A stretch of DNA of 64,000 bases from contig JAGUCH010000003.1 of assembly GCA_019096065.1 (NCBI GenBank), forward strand, positions 7,998,001 through 8,062,000, given 5' to 3'. The DNA comes from Paracyclopina nana. Its lineage: Eukaryota > Arthropoda > Copepoda > Cyclopoida > Cyclopettidae. A model generated the notes under the pieces. It saw only the letters and a list, made by a program, of their open reading frames with translations, ran no database searches and had not been told where the DNA came from. Every line of letters starts with the position of its first letter. Position 1 is the stretch's first letter. The position numbers and the translations under genes were made by a program. Shown one piece after another: positions 37,401-49,400 of the stretch.

Positions 37401-40400
37401 GTGAAGGCTTCCTTTGGAGGTTGCACCTCCTTAAACTTGGCTCTTCGATAGGCTGCCAATGTCCAGCCCGCGGTATAGATGCTGATGACCCTGGTCTTCA
37501 TGATGGTGACGAAGTAGTCCGACACCTTGAGTGCCTCTTGGACGGCCGGCCACTGTTGAACGTGATGGTAGAAGAGCACAAGGCGAGCTCCATCCAATCG
37601 AAGGTCAAATGGGCCTGAGGCTGCTTTTCCATCACTCCTGGCATCGGCTAGCGCATAATACATCAGGGTTCGTTTTTCTCGGCCTCCATGAGGCGAGGGC
37701 AGACTACCAGTGGGGCTCAGCGGTATTTTCATGGCGCAGAACGGATAAGGACAGCTTTGGTCGGGTTCTCTTCTTTCCATGGCCGCCAGGGCAAAAGGGC
37801 AGTCGTGCTCATACATCGCCCGAGCGGCAGCCGCTCGGGTAGGGGCGATCATGACCCTATTTGTGTCGTCGTCCAATTTCAGCGTGGCCAGCTCCGCCAA
37901 AGTTTCTTCTTCGCCATAAATCACGTCAGATGCATTAATCATCCATCCTCGTAGTCGACTGACATCTTGGGCGGGAAACTGCGCCAGCAGATTTCTCAGG
38001 TCGAACGCCGTAATGTCTTCATTGGTAAATTTTTGCGGGATCTCTTCGTCTTTGGCGATGAGATAACAATGCCTCTGCACGGCTATCGTGTTGAAAATGG
38101 CCGAGTAAATCTTGAGGGCCTGAGCTGCCAATCTTTGTTGTTCGGGCGTGGGAGTGGGCGGATTGTACTCGATGCCGGCCTCCGCCAGGCTGGCCATGTA
38201 GCGTCCATACACACTAGGATGGCAAATGAGCATAGTGCGCAGCACAGGAGTTTTCTCGGCGATGGATCCCTGGCGCATAGCGTCTCTTTCGAGGGCCGTC
38301 ATTCGCCCAGCCAATCTTTCTCCCGGCAGGCGATTGTCCGTGACAACAGCGGGTCCAAAATCATCGCGTCCCCCCAGAATGGCATGTTTAGGGTTGCAGT
38401 AGATGAGCGACAGCACCACGAAGTCCAATTTCCTTAGGTCCTCCACGAACCAGGCTCGCTTGAATCCATACTGAGTGGCGAAGCGAGTGGCTATCAGCTC
38501 AAGCTGGACTTCCCTCACGGTTGCCGGCGCTTGGGCTTGCTTGAGACACTCCAAAAGCCGAGGCTCTTCTGCCGGCTCAATGTAGCAGTCGCCCAGTGAG
38601 TAGTAGCGTCTTCCCTTGACTTGCAGCTGCTGCTGTAGCCTACGACTAATGGCGTCAGCATCGAACTGATGGCGGCGTCGACTCGGCAGCTTAAACAACT
38701 GCTGATATTTGCCAGGTCCATCTTGCCACTTCGTGTCATTGGTAAACACCAACCTACGTTTGGGGGGAGCAGAGTCGTTAAAACAAGCGTTTTGATCAAC
38801 CGATTCCCATCGCATTTTTTTTGTTGATCGGGAAATTTCCTCATTATAGTCCACACAATTATACCTCTTAACCGAGCGGCTGCCGCTCGGCTCCACTGGA
38901 GGATCTTCCATAACAAACGAGTGAGACTGTCTCCCTCGTTGGTTGCGCACTGGTCGCTGATCGTCCACTGCAATCACTTTTATCCACTTTTTGTCCGACG
39001 ACGAATAACACGTGTGGTTTGTTTGGCTTTCTGCACTCGACTGACTCGCGAGCTGCTCGAGCCAATAGCACCAGGTCGCTCGCCCGCGATCCCCTGAAAT
39101 TGACCAATCGCCGTCGGCCCAGATGTCAACAAAGTCTATCGACCAATAGAATGGCCCGGCGCGCCCCCGGAAAATAGCAAGACGCACTAGGATTGGTTGA
39201 CGGAACTTTCCGGCGAGACTTCGCTCAACCTCTTCTCCACCAGAGCTATCCTGGTGAACAAAGCAGTTTTCTTCTCTTCTAGCCTTCGTTGCGCTCTTGT
39301 CTTCACTTGCAGGGGAATGTCCTTGGAGAGAACGGTGTCGCGAGCCTTTTTTGGCTTCTTGGTGGGCTTTACTGGGGCGACTTGATGCGTTTTTCTGATC
39401 GCATTCTTGGCTTTCTTTTCCTTCTTTTTCTTGTGCTGGACGATAAACTCGGGGGTCGCTACAATTTCCGGCCTTGGGAGCAGCTCCTCCTCCGTCACTG
39501 GCTCCTGGCGTAGATTTGACTCGAAATCTTCCTCGAGGACGTCCAATGGTACTAAGTTCGCCACCGGCCTCGTTACGACAAATTTTGGTTTCTTCTTGGG
39601 CACAATTTGTACCTCGGCTCTCCGAGCTACGCCATCCATTCCTCTGATGACTTTCATAACTTTGCCATATCTCCAGTCGCAGCGCCGTTCTTTGGCGTCG
39701 ACTACGAGCACCATATGTCCTTCTCTGAGCTCTTCCACATAGTTTCTCCATTTCGGCAAACGATGGAGTTGGAAAAGGAAGTGAGGCAGCCACACTTTCC
39801 ACAATTCCTGCAGAAAAGTCTCGATCATGCCGAAACGAATTGCTGCTCTGGCCACTTGCCCAGGTTGGGCCACTGGCAGCAGCTCGCCAGGAGGCCCCAA
39901 CGTTAAAAAATGCGACGGCGTGATAATTTCCCCTCTGACTTCTCCCAGTGGCCGGCTATTCACCAAGGCCATGGCTCGGGCAGTCAGGGTGTAGAACTCG
40001 TCTAACGTGAAGGAGTAATGTCGGTAGAGTTTGTAATAGTGTTTCTTCCACAAGCGTACTCCCACTTCACCAAGTCCATTAAAGTGGGGCCCATAGGGGG
40101 GCGAAAACGTCCACTCCTTAACGCCTGCATCCAGCGTCCATTTCATTTTCTCAGGTAGTTCCAGTCCAACACCTTGAGATGCTCTTTTAGTAGCTCGTGT
40201 CTTTCATCTCCCCATATCGCTTCCATGGTACTGGGCAGCCCAGGGCCATTGTCGGATCTAACCGCCAACGGGGTGCCTCTCAAGGCAATGAAGCGATGGA
40301 AAGCATTGGCAACGGCGTATGTTTGCATGGACTCAGTGACTTCAGCGTGAATTGCATGAGTATCCCGACAGACCACGATGAGCACATGTCGGTTCTGCAC

Positions 40401-43400
40401 GCTTCTTCCCACCTTGACTTGGAAAGGCCCCGCAAAGTCTACCGCCACATTTCTAAAAGGAAGAACGTCCTTGAAAGCTACCGCATTTGGGGGGAGAGGG
40501 GCCATTTGTGGTACGATAGGGACCCTCGTTTTCTTCTGACAAGTCACGCAGTCGGCTATGACAGCTTTAGCTATCGCATTGCACTTAAGCGGCCAATATC
40601 GATATCTTGCTCAATTTAATAGAGTCTTGTAGCCTAGCTCGTGATCACTCTCGTTGTGCAACGAAGTCAATATCCCCCTGGCCACGTCTGTGGGCGGGAT
40701 GACGAGCCTGGCTCGGGCTAGGCCTGGTATTGGTAACTCTGACAGCCTTCCCAGTGTCCTCAGCTCGCCCCAAGGCCCCACGCACAGCCTCAAACCTGAT
40801 AGGTTGGACTTCGACGGAAACTTGGTGTACTTAACCAACGACTTGATTTCATCCTTGTAGTACTCGAGTTGGGCCTTTAATATTATTCGAGCTTCGGCCG
40901 CGGCTACCATGGGCCCATCTTGCTTGGCGCTTTCCTCGGGGAACTCTTCTTTCCATTCCGTCACGGTGGGCAGTTTCTTCCTCCTTTTTACGAACATCTT
41001 CAGCTTGGAAGCAAACAAGATCATCCAGCCCAGTATGCGAACTTGCTTTCTGTAATTCGCTCGCAGGTCTTCTTGAGCGACAGGTAGAGGTCGGAGCTGC
41101 TCCCTGAGCCACGTCGCTTGAGCTGCTTCCAGAGCGTGAGCCAATGTTCCCGGAGAAGAGGCTGCCTCTCCTCCTTGGGTGACGACTGCTAGTGCCATCT
41201 TGAACTCTTTGCTAGCGGCCTTCATGACTTCGTCGTCCAAATCAAAGACTCTTGGGCCCGGGAACTGATCCTCAGGTTGAGACAGCCACTTCGGTCCGTG
41301 TAGCCAAAACTGGTTGTTTGCCAACTCATCCACACAAAGTCCTCTTGTGGGAAGATCGGCTGAATTCTCCTTGGTTCTTACGTGTCTCCATTGGAAACCC
41401 CTAGTCATACGCTGGACTTGGCTTACTCGGTTGCCCACGAACGTGATCCATGTGCGGCCAGACTTAGCCAACCAACTCAGCACGCAAGTAGAGTCTGTGA
41501 AAAAGTAGATGTCGTCTAGCTCCCATCCTAATCGTCTGAGCCTCTTGGACAATCGAGCGCTCAGCACCGATCCCATCATCTCCAACTCAGGAATGGACCT
41601 CCGCTCGGCCAATGGAGCCAATCTTTTTTTGGACACTAGCAAGTGGCTTTTTATTTCGCCGCTATTGGCCACGGTTCTTAGGTAGGCGACACTTGCATAA
41701 GCCAAGTCTGAGGCGTCTGAGAATAAAGCTAGTGACAAATGGGCCGTTCCTCTCGGTTTGATGCATCTCGGGAATTGAACCGAATTCAGCTTTTGGAAGT
41801 CCTCCAGGATTCGCTTCCAAGCTCTTATTATTCTTTTCATCTCATCGCTGGGGACATCTTCAAGGTCAGTGTCCCAGTCGAGCTTCAGCATGGACCTCAT
41901 AGCACATATTTGCTGCATGGCTAAGCGAGGGCCTAAAGTAATTGGGTCCAAAAGGCCCAGTGGATCATAGATCTTGGCCGCTGCGGATGCGAATGTTCTC
42001 AACGTGACTTTTTTCTTTAAATAAGGCGTGAGATCTGGAACCGCATATTTGATGACGTCGTCCTTGAGATCAACGATCATGCCTAATGTTTTTCCCCCCC
42101 CGTCAGCAGCTGACTGGGCTAATTTCAAGTGAGGATCGAGATCCTGAATGGCCTCTTTGCAGTTGCTCACCCATTTCATCAATGGCAGACATGCCTCTTT
42201 CATAATCGCGTTGCACTGAGTCACGATTTCTTTTGCTTCTTCTGGAGTTTCAGCCCCGGTGACCAGGTCATCCATGTAGGTGTCTTGGATGAGTGCTTTT
42301 GCTCCCTGGGGGTGAGAATGCATGAACTTTTTTGCGTGCTCTCTTACTCCAAACAATGCCATGCATGGAGAAGCTGCCGCGCCGAACATCAGCGAGACCG
42401 ACTCGTAACATTCCCCGTCCCAACAGAACCTGAAGTATTTTCTGTCATTAGGCTTCAGCTGGAATTGCAGGTACATCTTTTTGACGTCGGCTCCCACCAC
42501 TATCGGTTTGGTTCGCAGTCGGAGCAACACATCCAGGAGATCATTGAGCAAGTTTGGTCCTGGCAGCATTGTATCGTTCAAGCACTTTCCTTGAGCAAAT
42601 TTTCTCGCACAGTCGTAGACTACTCGATGCGGCGTAGATGGCTTATCCAGCCTCGTCACTGTCAGTCCAGGCAAGTAGAATCCCTGCCTCATGTCATCTT
42701 TTCCTGGCTGCAACTTTCTTATAAACCCACTGGCTAAGCTCGCCTGGATTTCCATAGTTGCTGCCTGATAAACTTGTGGCATCTTTTGCTTTAGCCTTCC
42801 CTCGAATCTCACCGACAGTCGGACAGCCTCATCGTAATTGCACTCGATGCTTGGCTCGCCTGGTTTCCACATGACTGGAATTTGATACCTCTTGTCAGGC
42901 ATCTGTTCCATTCCTTGCTGTAGGATCTGCATTGCGTATTCTTCCTCTTTCGTTGTTGGTCTGGAATCTTCCCTTTCTTCTTCCAGCCCTATTCCAATGG
43001 CTTCCAGGGCCCACAGGCTCTCTAACACTTTTGTGGGGTCTTTGTGCAGGTTCATTACAATCTCATATTCTCCATGTTTCTCGTCACTTTCTTCTTCCTC
43101 CTCAAAGTCATCCTCCTTTATCTCTTCCTCTTTTTCCCCCCCCTGTGGTTGGGCACCATCAAATATTGATGTGGCCAAGCACAGTTTTTCTTTCTTTTGA
43201 TTGTAGAGCATGACGTGACCGAGTTTTGTGTTCATGACGAATGGTTGGCCTGGTTTTTGCTTTTCTTTGTCGGTGATCCATTCGTAATTTTGTGTTCCCA
43301 TTAACATGTCAATTCTGGAGTCCGTGAGTCTTGGGAATTGATATTTGTTGAGTCCTGGGAACCTTTGTTTCAATTTTTCAATGTCAGGCATTTTAAGATT

Positions 43401-46400
43401 GTCAACTATGCATTCAATTGTGAATGCGGACATTTTTTCTTGATCATCGGTTACGGTTGATTTCAGTATGAAGTGGACCTTTTGTGTTTTGACCTTGGAC
43501 TGCGTGTTGAGCATTTGCACTCCTTGACTGATGGTAATGCCGCTCAAATTAATAGCTTTAGCTACGTTAGTGGTAATAAAGTTCGTATCGCAAGCTGTGT
43601 CCATTAACACATTAATGACCGCGCTTTGTTGGGTGATCGGATTGACAATGATTGCAGGCGCAACAAAGTAAGGTGATGACAAGCTTTTATTAGTAATCAG
43701 AGCTGTAACTTCAGGGACTGTCCCTGGAGTTGCAGCTGGAGTGGCATTTTGTACCATAGTTTTTAAATATTCCAGTACTTGTTCGGCGGTGACTTCTTGT
43801 TTGGTGGGGGGCTGTGTCGTTTTCGGAGGGGCTGCGGCAGCCGCAGTTTCTGGGCATATTAATACATTGTGCTTTGGGGATTTGCACACCCGACAATTAT
43901 ATGTCCAATCACACTTTTGGATTCTATGTCGACCTCGGAGACATTTGAAGCATGCTCCAAATTCTCTCACCTTTGCTTTCTTCTCCGAAAAAGTGAGATT
44001 TTTAAATTTGAAGCACTTGATCAAAGCGTGATTTTCGTTGCACATTGGACATGCCGAATAAAGTTTCATTGGGTTGTCTTGTTGTTGCGTAAAGGTGGAC
44101 ATGGCCAGTTTGGACTCTTCTTCTGAATCATATTCACTTGAGCTGTCTTGGGCTGTAACAGTTAGCACGGTTTTGGGTTTTTTCTTTTCTTGCCTGTCGG
44201 TGTGCATGACGAGACTAAGTTGAGCTTCACACCATTGAATGAAAACTTCAAAAGTGAATCCCGCTGGACTCATCACTTGGCAGTAATTGTTGAACGAGTC
44301 CAACGCTCTCGGAGTGAATTGAAGTGCGCTGCGCACTCGCCCGTGATGGCTAGCCAAGTTGGTTCCGGGTATTTGAGACAAGTAGGTGCGAAGTCGATCT
44401 ACTGCTGATTTGGCGCCTGACAATGATGTGGTTTTGGAATTGTCAATAATGGCTACCGTATCCAAATGTTGGTACGCGTAGTCAGTTTGTTTATCAACAT
44501 TCCCGTAGCGGTCTTCCAATCGTTTCAAAGCCTCCTCGTAGTTCTCAGGCGTTCGAGGTAAATACTTAAACAGCTCGGCCGCTGTGCCTGAGGTTTTTTC
44601 CACGAGTCTGCCAAATTTCTCAGCGACGGACACCATCGGATTGTCATGAATAAGAAACTTGAAGTTCTGTTTAAAAACGAAATATTCCGACGGTGTTTCT
44701 CCACTGAATGATTCCATGTCCATTGGTTTGAGTTTGATGTTCTGGTAAAATGCGAGCATGTTCATGTCAAACTGAGGAGCAGCTCCGTACATTTGTGGGG
44801 CGCGGTTAGAGCGATGCGAGCTGCTCGCAGAGCTGAGGTTGTCGTCATCATCAGGGTCGGGGTCATTATTTCCATCAGGGTCTCCCGGGTTTGGCGGCCC
44901 TCCTGAGCCTGGATTCCGTGATGGCCAACCTTGGCCTCTGCCATTGCGTCCATTTCCTCGTCCTGGCCCTGGAGGATCTCCGGAGGGTGGACCACCTCTT
45001 CCTCCCCCTCGTCCAGGGGGGCCTCCATAATTTCCTCGTCCCCATCGAGGTGGTTGGCCAGGAGGTAAATTTTCTTTTCGTGAGGCCCATTGTTGGCCTC
45101 TCGCGTGTGAAGCTCGAGATTGATAAAAGGACGGGTCTGGAGGTTGATCAAAGAATCCTCCAGTGGCAGCCACTGGGTATTTTCGACTTGGCGGAGGTGG
45201 CGGTAATACTGGACGAGGTTTCTGCGTCGGAATTGCTTGATAATTCTTGAACTGGGCTTTGAGGCGAGAGATTTCCAACTGATAGTTGTTATTGGCTAAC
45301 TTGACTTCATCTAAAGCTCTTACGTCAGCATGTTGGATTAAGTACGCCTGCCTTTGTTCTTCAGCATCCCGTAGTTTGTCCATCGAGTCTTCAAGGGCAA
45401 TTCTGGGCCTTCCCAGATCCATTTCTTTTTGTAGGGTGTCAATGCAGAGCTGCACTTGATCCTCCAACCCCATGTAATGTTCAATTTTTGTCGAGTTGGG
45501 TGGTTTGGTGGTAGTTATCTTTCGTTGGAAGATTTCCAGTTCAGTGTTGGCGTCTTGAATACAGGCCAACAGTGGTTGATCCAACGACTGGATAAAAGAG
45601 GATTCCCGCAGATCAGGTTGAGCTACCATTAATCTTCGTCGCTCCATAAGAGCATTGTTGAAATCTTCGGCCAGTCTGCCGACGAGCTCTTCATCATCCG
45701 TTGCTTGGAGGGCGTAGATGAGGGCTTTCATGGCGGATCGAACTTTTGCTCGGACTTCAATGTAAGCGATATCGGCCTCGGTGAGGTCTTCGAGTGTTTG
45801 TGGCTCCCTGGCTGGCAGTGGCGGATTGGTCATGGTTGTTTTGAGCGGGGCTCCCGCTGATGTGGTTGTGCTGGCACTCGAGCCAGCTACATGAGCTTGT
45901 GATGTCACAATAGTGTCGGCGTTGGAGGTGAATATGGATGTGTTAGGCTCAGTGACAGGTGTTAATCTGTTCCCATCTGTTCCAGGAGCAGCTCCTAGAA
46001 CATGGAAGGATCCTTGCGAGGTCGAGCGAGTCACGGGTGGCATTTGGTTGGGATCATGGTCCCGATGTTCATCAGGAAGTCTGACTTCCAACTGTCGCTT
46101 CAGTTTCTCCAGCTCTTGTCGTTCTTGCTCCAGTTTTTCTTTTTCAGCTATCCATCTCGCCTTTGACTCCTGCTCACGCGCCTCCAACTGTTTTAGCTTT
46201 AGAATCTCTCTAGACATTTGCTGAGTTTGCGAGGCTGTAATCTGAGTTCCTTGATCGGTGATGATGGCGATCCTCAACTCGTCAAGCTGAGTCATATGGT
46301 ATCCCAACGCGACAACATCTTTTTCCACAGCCTTCATAAGTTTCTCAGCGGCATTGGCTGACAGAGTGTTTGCGTAGTCCTGCCCTGCCGAGTTAAGTTT

Positions 46401-49400
46401 GGCGACAAGGACTCCTCCATTATCTGACAAGTCTCTGAGCCCATTTGCTCTGTACGAGGAGTCTTTGGCAGCCGCCCTGGCCAACTCGATGTATTTGTGA
46501 GCCTCATCTCTTATTTTCAAATAGATAGCTTCTCGTGCGGCAGCTTCTCTTCTGTTCCCCAATATGTTGTCTGCGGCTTCTTTTGATTTCCGTCCAATGC
46601 TCGGGGGATGGCGGTCTGAACCCGACGACAGCTGGCTGCCAGCTGCGCTTCCCGGTCTTTGGGGTTCCCAATCATCGTCCAGCTCCCCCAGAGGGGTGGT
46701 CAAAGTTTGCCCCTGCCCAGGAAAGTTAATAGCTTGCACTTCCTGGGCACTAGGTGACAAATAAAGCGATTCATTTCCACCCGGCCGCAACCCTCCACTA
46801 GAAGTAGTGGTGACAGTGTAAACCGACATGCTCTGATTTTGACCAGTCAGAGGTAGCTGTCCTTTGTTACCAAAATCAGAAGAGTTGGCCTCCGGACCTA
46901 GCAGTCGTTGCATGAAGTCCTTGACAATTGTTTGTTGCTCTTGGAAGGACACATTCTGTCTTCGTTGTTGGAACGGCAACGGGTTCAATGGCGGCGTAGG
47001 GGGTGTCACAGTGACACCTGGTTGGTCCTCGTTTGAGGGAGTTCTTCTGTCTTGAGTAATGGCTCTCAAGTTCTCTTCCAGCTCGTGTTCAAAATCGACA
47101 GTCGATTTTGACACTGGCTGTTTGACCTTTTTCTTAGGTTTGATTCGAGAAAAAAGTGGCTCTCTTTTGCCTTGAGTCAGTTTTTCTTGGAGTTGGTCCG
47201 CTGTGACTTGTTGATGTTCCGCCACAAGCTTGACGATGTCCTCCTGAGATGCTGGCGCAAACTTCAATAGCCTGTTGCTAACTCGCTTGGGGACGTTAAC
47301 TCCACTATCCGGTGCTCTCTTCTTAGCTCTCGGCATCAGTCCGAATTTGTCTTGTTGTCCCAGTTCTTTCAACTCCCAGGTCGCGGCACCATTTGATGAA
47401 TTTGAATCCTCCAGGCAACCAGGATTCAACCAGAGAAAACACCGATCCAGACTGGGCGATCAAATCCGATGAGCCCTGGCTTTTCCCCTGGAGGGACGAC
47501 CAAGAGAGCTCAATCCACTCCTTGCAGGAAGCAGATCCAGGCAAATCCTATCCTGGATAGGATTTCTCCATGCCTAATATCAAATGTTTGCTACTGTCAA
47601 AAATACACTATGCTAACAGTTAGGCGGCAAATTCACAAGTGCTTTATTGTTCAAAATATTCAGCTGACAATAGCGGTAATTCTACAGACAATTCTCGCAA
47701 CCTCTATTCTTATCAATACTTTTCATAAAGGCATCCCTTAATTTTCAAATTGAGCGCAGCTCATTACAACCATAACAGGAAATGTCTTGCTTGATTTGTG
47801 TAGGCAAAGATATTGGAAAGCTTCCTGTTGACTTGGTGCCATCATTCATTTGTTGTCAAATGGAATTTTAAAGATCATATTCTAGTTGAAGCAGCAATAT
47901 GTATACTTATAGGTGCTATTTCTAGGGCAAACGAGCTTTTTTTCAGATAAACAATTCTAATTGTTGGCAAATGAATGTGCTTTTGCATCATCGCTAGAAA
48001 AATGTGGGTTGTTTTACAAATAGCAGTGCACGGAGATTAATTTGGATTTCTTCATTGAGCCAACTGTGGCCTTTTCTGCCAAGCTCCCAACCATTGTCAA
48101 GCAAAGTGCACCAAGGGGAAAACGGATGGTAGTGGTATGGTTTCGCTAAGGCTAGCTTGCAAAAAATATTTGGCAAATCTCTGCTTAGGAAGAGCCCACC
48201 CAGTTGCAAAAAAGCCATTCATCGGATAAGTTGGACGCACATTGAAAAATCCCAAATTAGGCCTTCGATCTGACCTTCGAAAAGCACATCTCACAATAAA
48301 AAAGCTTGAACATTATTTTGGCCAATAATTGAGCAAGTAGCTTTTGCAAAGTTCATCATCCGCGAAATTGTGCAAAAATTGCCATAACTACTTGGGAACA
48401 AAATATGAGCTAGAGGTGCTCTAGAGGCTGCACAACTGACAATTTGGATAACTTTTTGTAAGGCCTAAAGAAAAAAAGTTTTACAAGTGCTTTCGAAAAA
48501 TGTCATCTCCCTTAATTATGGCTGGGAATATGAGCGTATAGCAGCTTCGAGCTTTGCTATGTTTACTGCGTAAAATGTTATCTTACCTCGATTTGAGCCG
48601 TAAGTAAATGCTCGTGTACAAGACGATGACGATGACAAGCGTTAAAAAGTAATGAGCTGCTGTTGTGATGATGGTGTAATGGTAGCGGTTTTCCTTCGGC
48701 CAATCCACTTCGCAGTAAAAGTTGTCCAAGTAGCTGGGGCTTTTGAGGCAGGCCTTGAAAAAGACTGGGGAGACAAAGCAGGCTCCTGCCACTGCCAGAG
48801 CCAGGGACCAGAGAAAACCCTGAAAAATATATAGTATAGTACTTGCTTTTTCATAATGTGCCCCGGACACTGAGGAATGATGGCTTCTTCGGTGCAAAAA
48901 GAAAAATGAATCTAGATATTCACGATATATCACTTAACAATGGGAATACTTCCAGTTCACGGAGAAAGGAAAAGAGGATACATTAGAATGCTGCTACATT
49001 GTAATGCGTAAGCTCCCTAACAATGGCTCTCTATAATGCCGCTGTATGTGTCAAAGTAGGGGGAAATCCGGGAATTTGTCAGCAGCCATCTCTTGAGGTT
49101 TGCCATCATTTTCCTTGGTAATCGAGTGTTTCGCTTGAGCAGTTGGGCAAACAACCGTGGAGAAAAAAGGGAATCCTTGAGAGTATTGCAAGAATGCTAG
49201 ATACGTTCGTGTTGCTAGCTAATACTATCATTGAGCGGACAGACGTAAAAAAAGTAAGCACGAACAAATTATAGGGTTCTATTAGCAGACCTACATAGTA
49301 TGTACTCACTTAACTACTTTAATGAAACTTGGGATATGACATTGTCGACATTATGCGTAATCAAATGAAGAGCTTTTACTCAATGTGCTCTTGAAAAGGT

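Larger units (their letters stand above)
35615..47715 (-). mobile_element. BEL/Pao LTR retrotransposon, near-complete, with extra 3' ORF
   Basis: 12,101 bp, transcribed on the minus strand. It has 322-bp LTRs (one mismatch), 5-bp target duplications, a primer-binding site, a polypurine tract, gag with three zinc knuckles, an aspartic protease (DTACD), RT with YMDD, RNase H, integrase and a basic C-terminal domain. Order Gag-PR-RT-RH-IN and the BEL-type Gag and PR place it in BEL/Pao. The integrase coding region carries a TGA stop (40611-40613) and a -1 frame break (40143-40146), so this copy is probably not autonomous. A 985-codon ORF follows pol. LTR identity implies a very recent insertion. 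It sits in sense orientation in an intron of the NPF/Y-type receptor gene. Confidence 0.95.

Noticed and set aside
35954-38911. ORF3 as a retroviral-type envelope
   Set aside because: No signal peptide, no clear fusion peptide or C-terminal anchor, and a zinc-knuckle-like C-terminus.
39188-39802. N-terminal extension of ORF3 to a Met at 39802
   Set aside because: This part overlaps the integrase C-terminal domain in another frame and its translation is Arg/Ser/Gln-rich shadow sequence; the first Met past the integrase end is at 38911.
40611-40613. TGA as selenocysteine codon
   Set aside because: The position is within an integrase zinc-finger linker where Sec is not expected; a nonsense mutation or readthrough site is simpler.
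42129-42737. 202-codon + strand ORF
   Set aside because: Antisense shadow of the reverse transcriptase coding region.
47337-47429. gag start at the in-frame Met at 47429
   Set aside because: It lies inside the LTR and reads through the primer-binding site; the Met at 47336 is just past the primer site.
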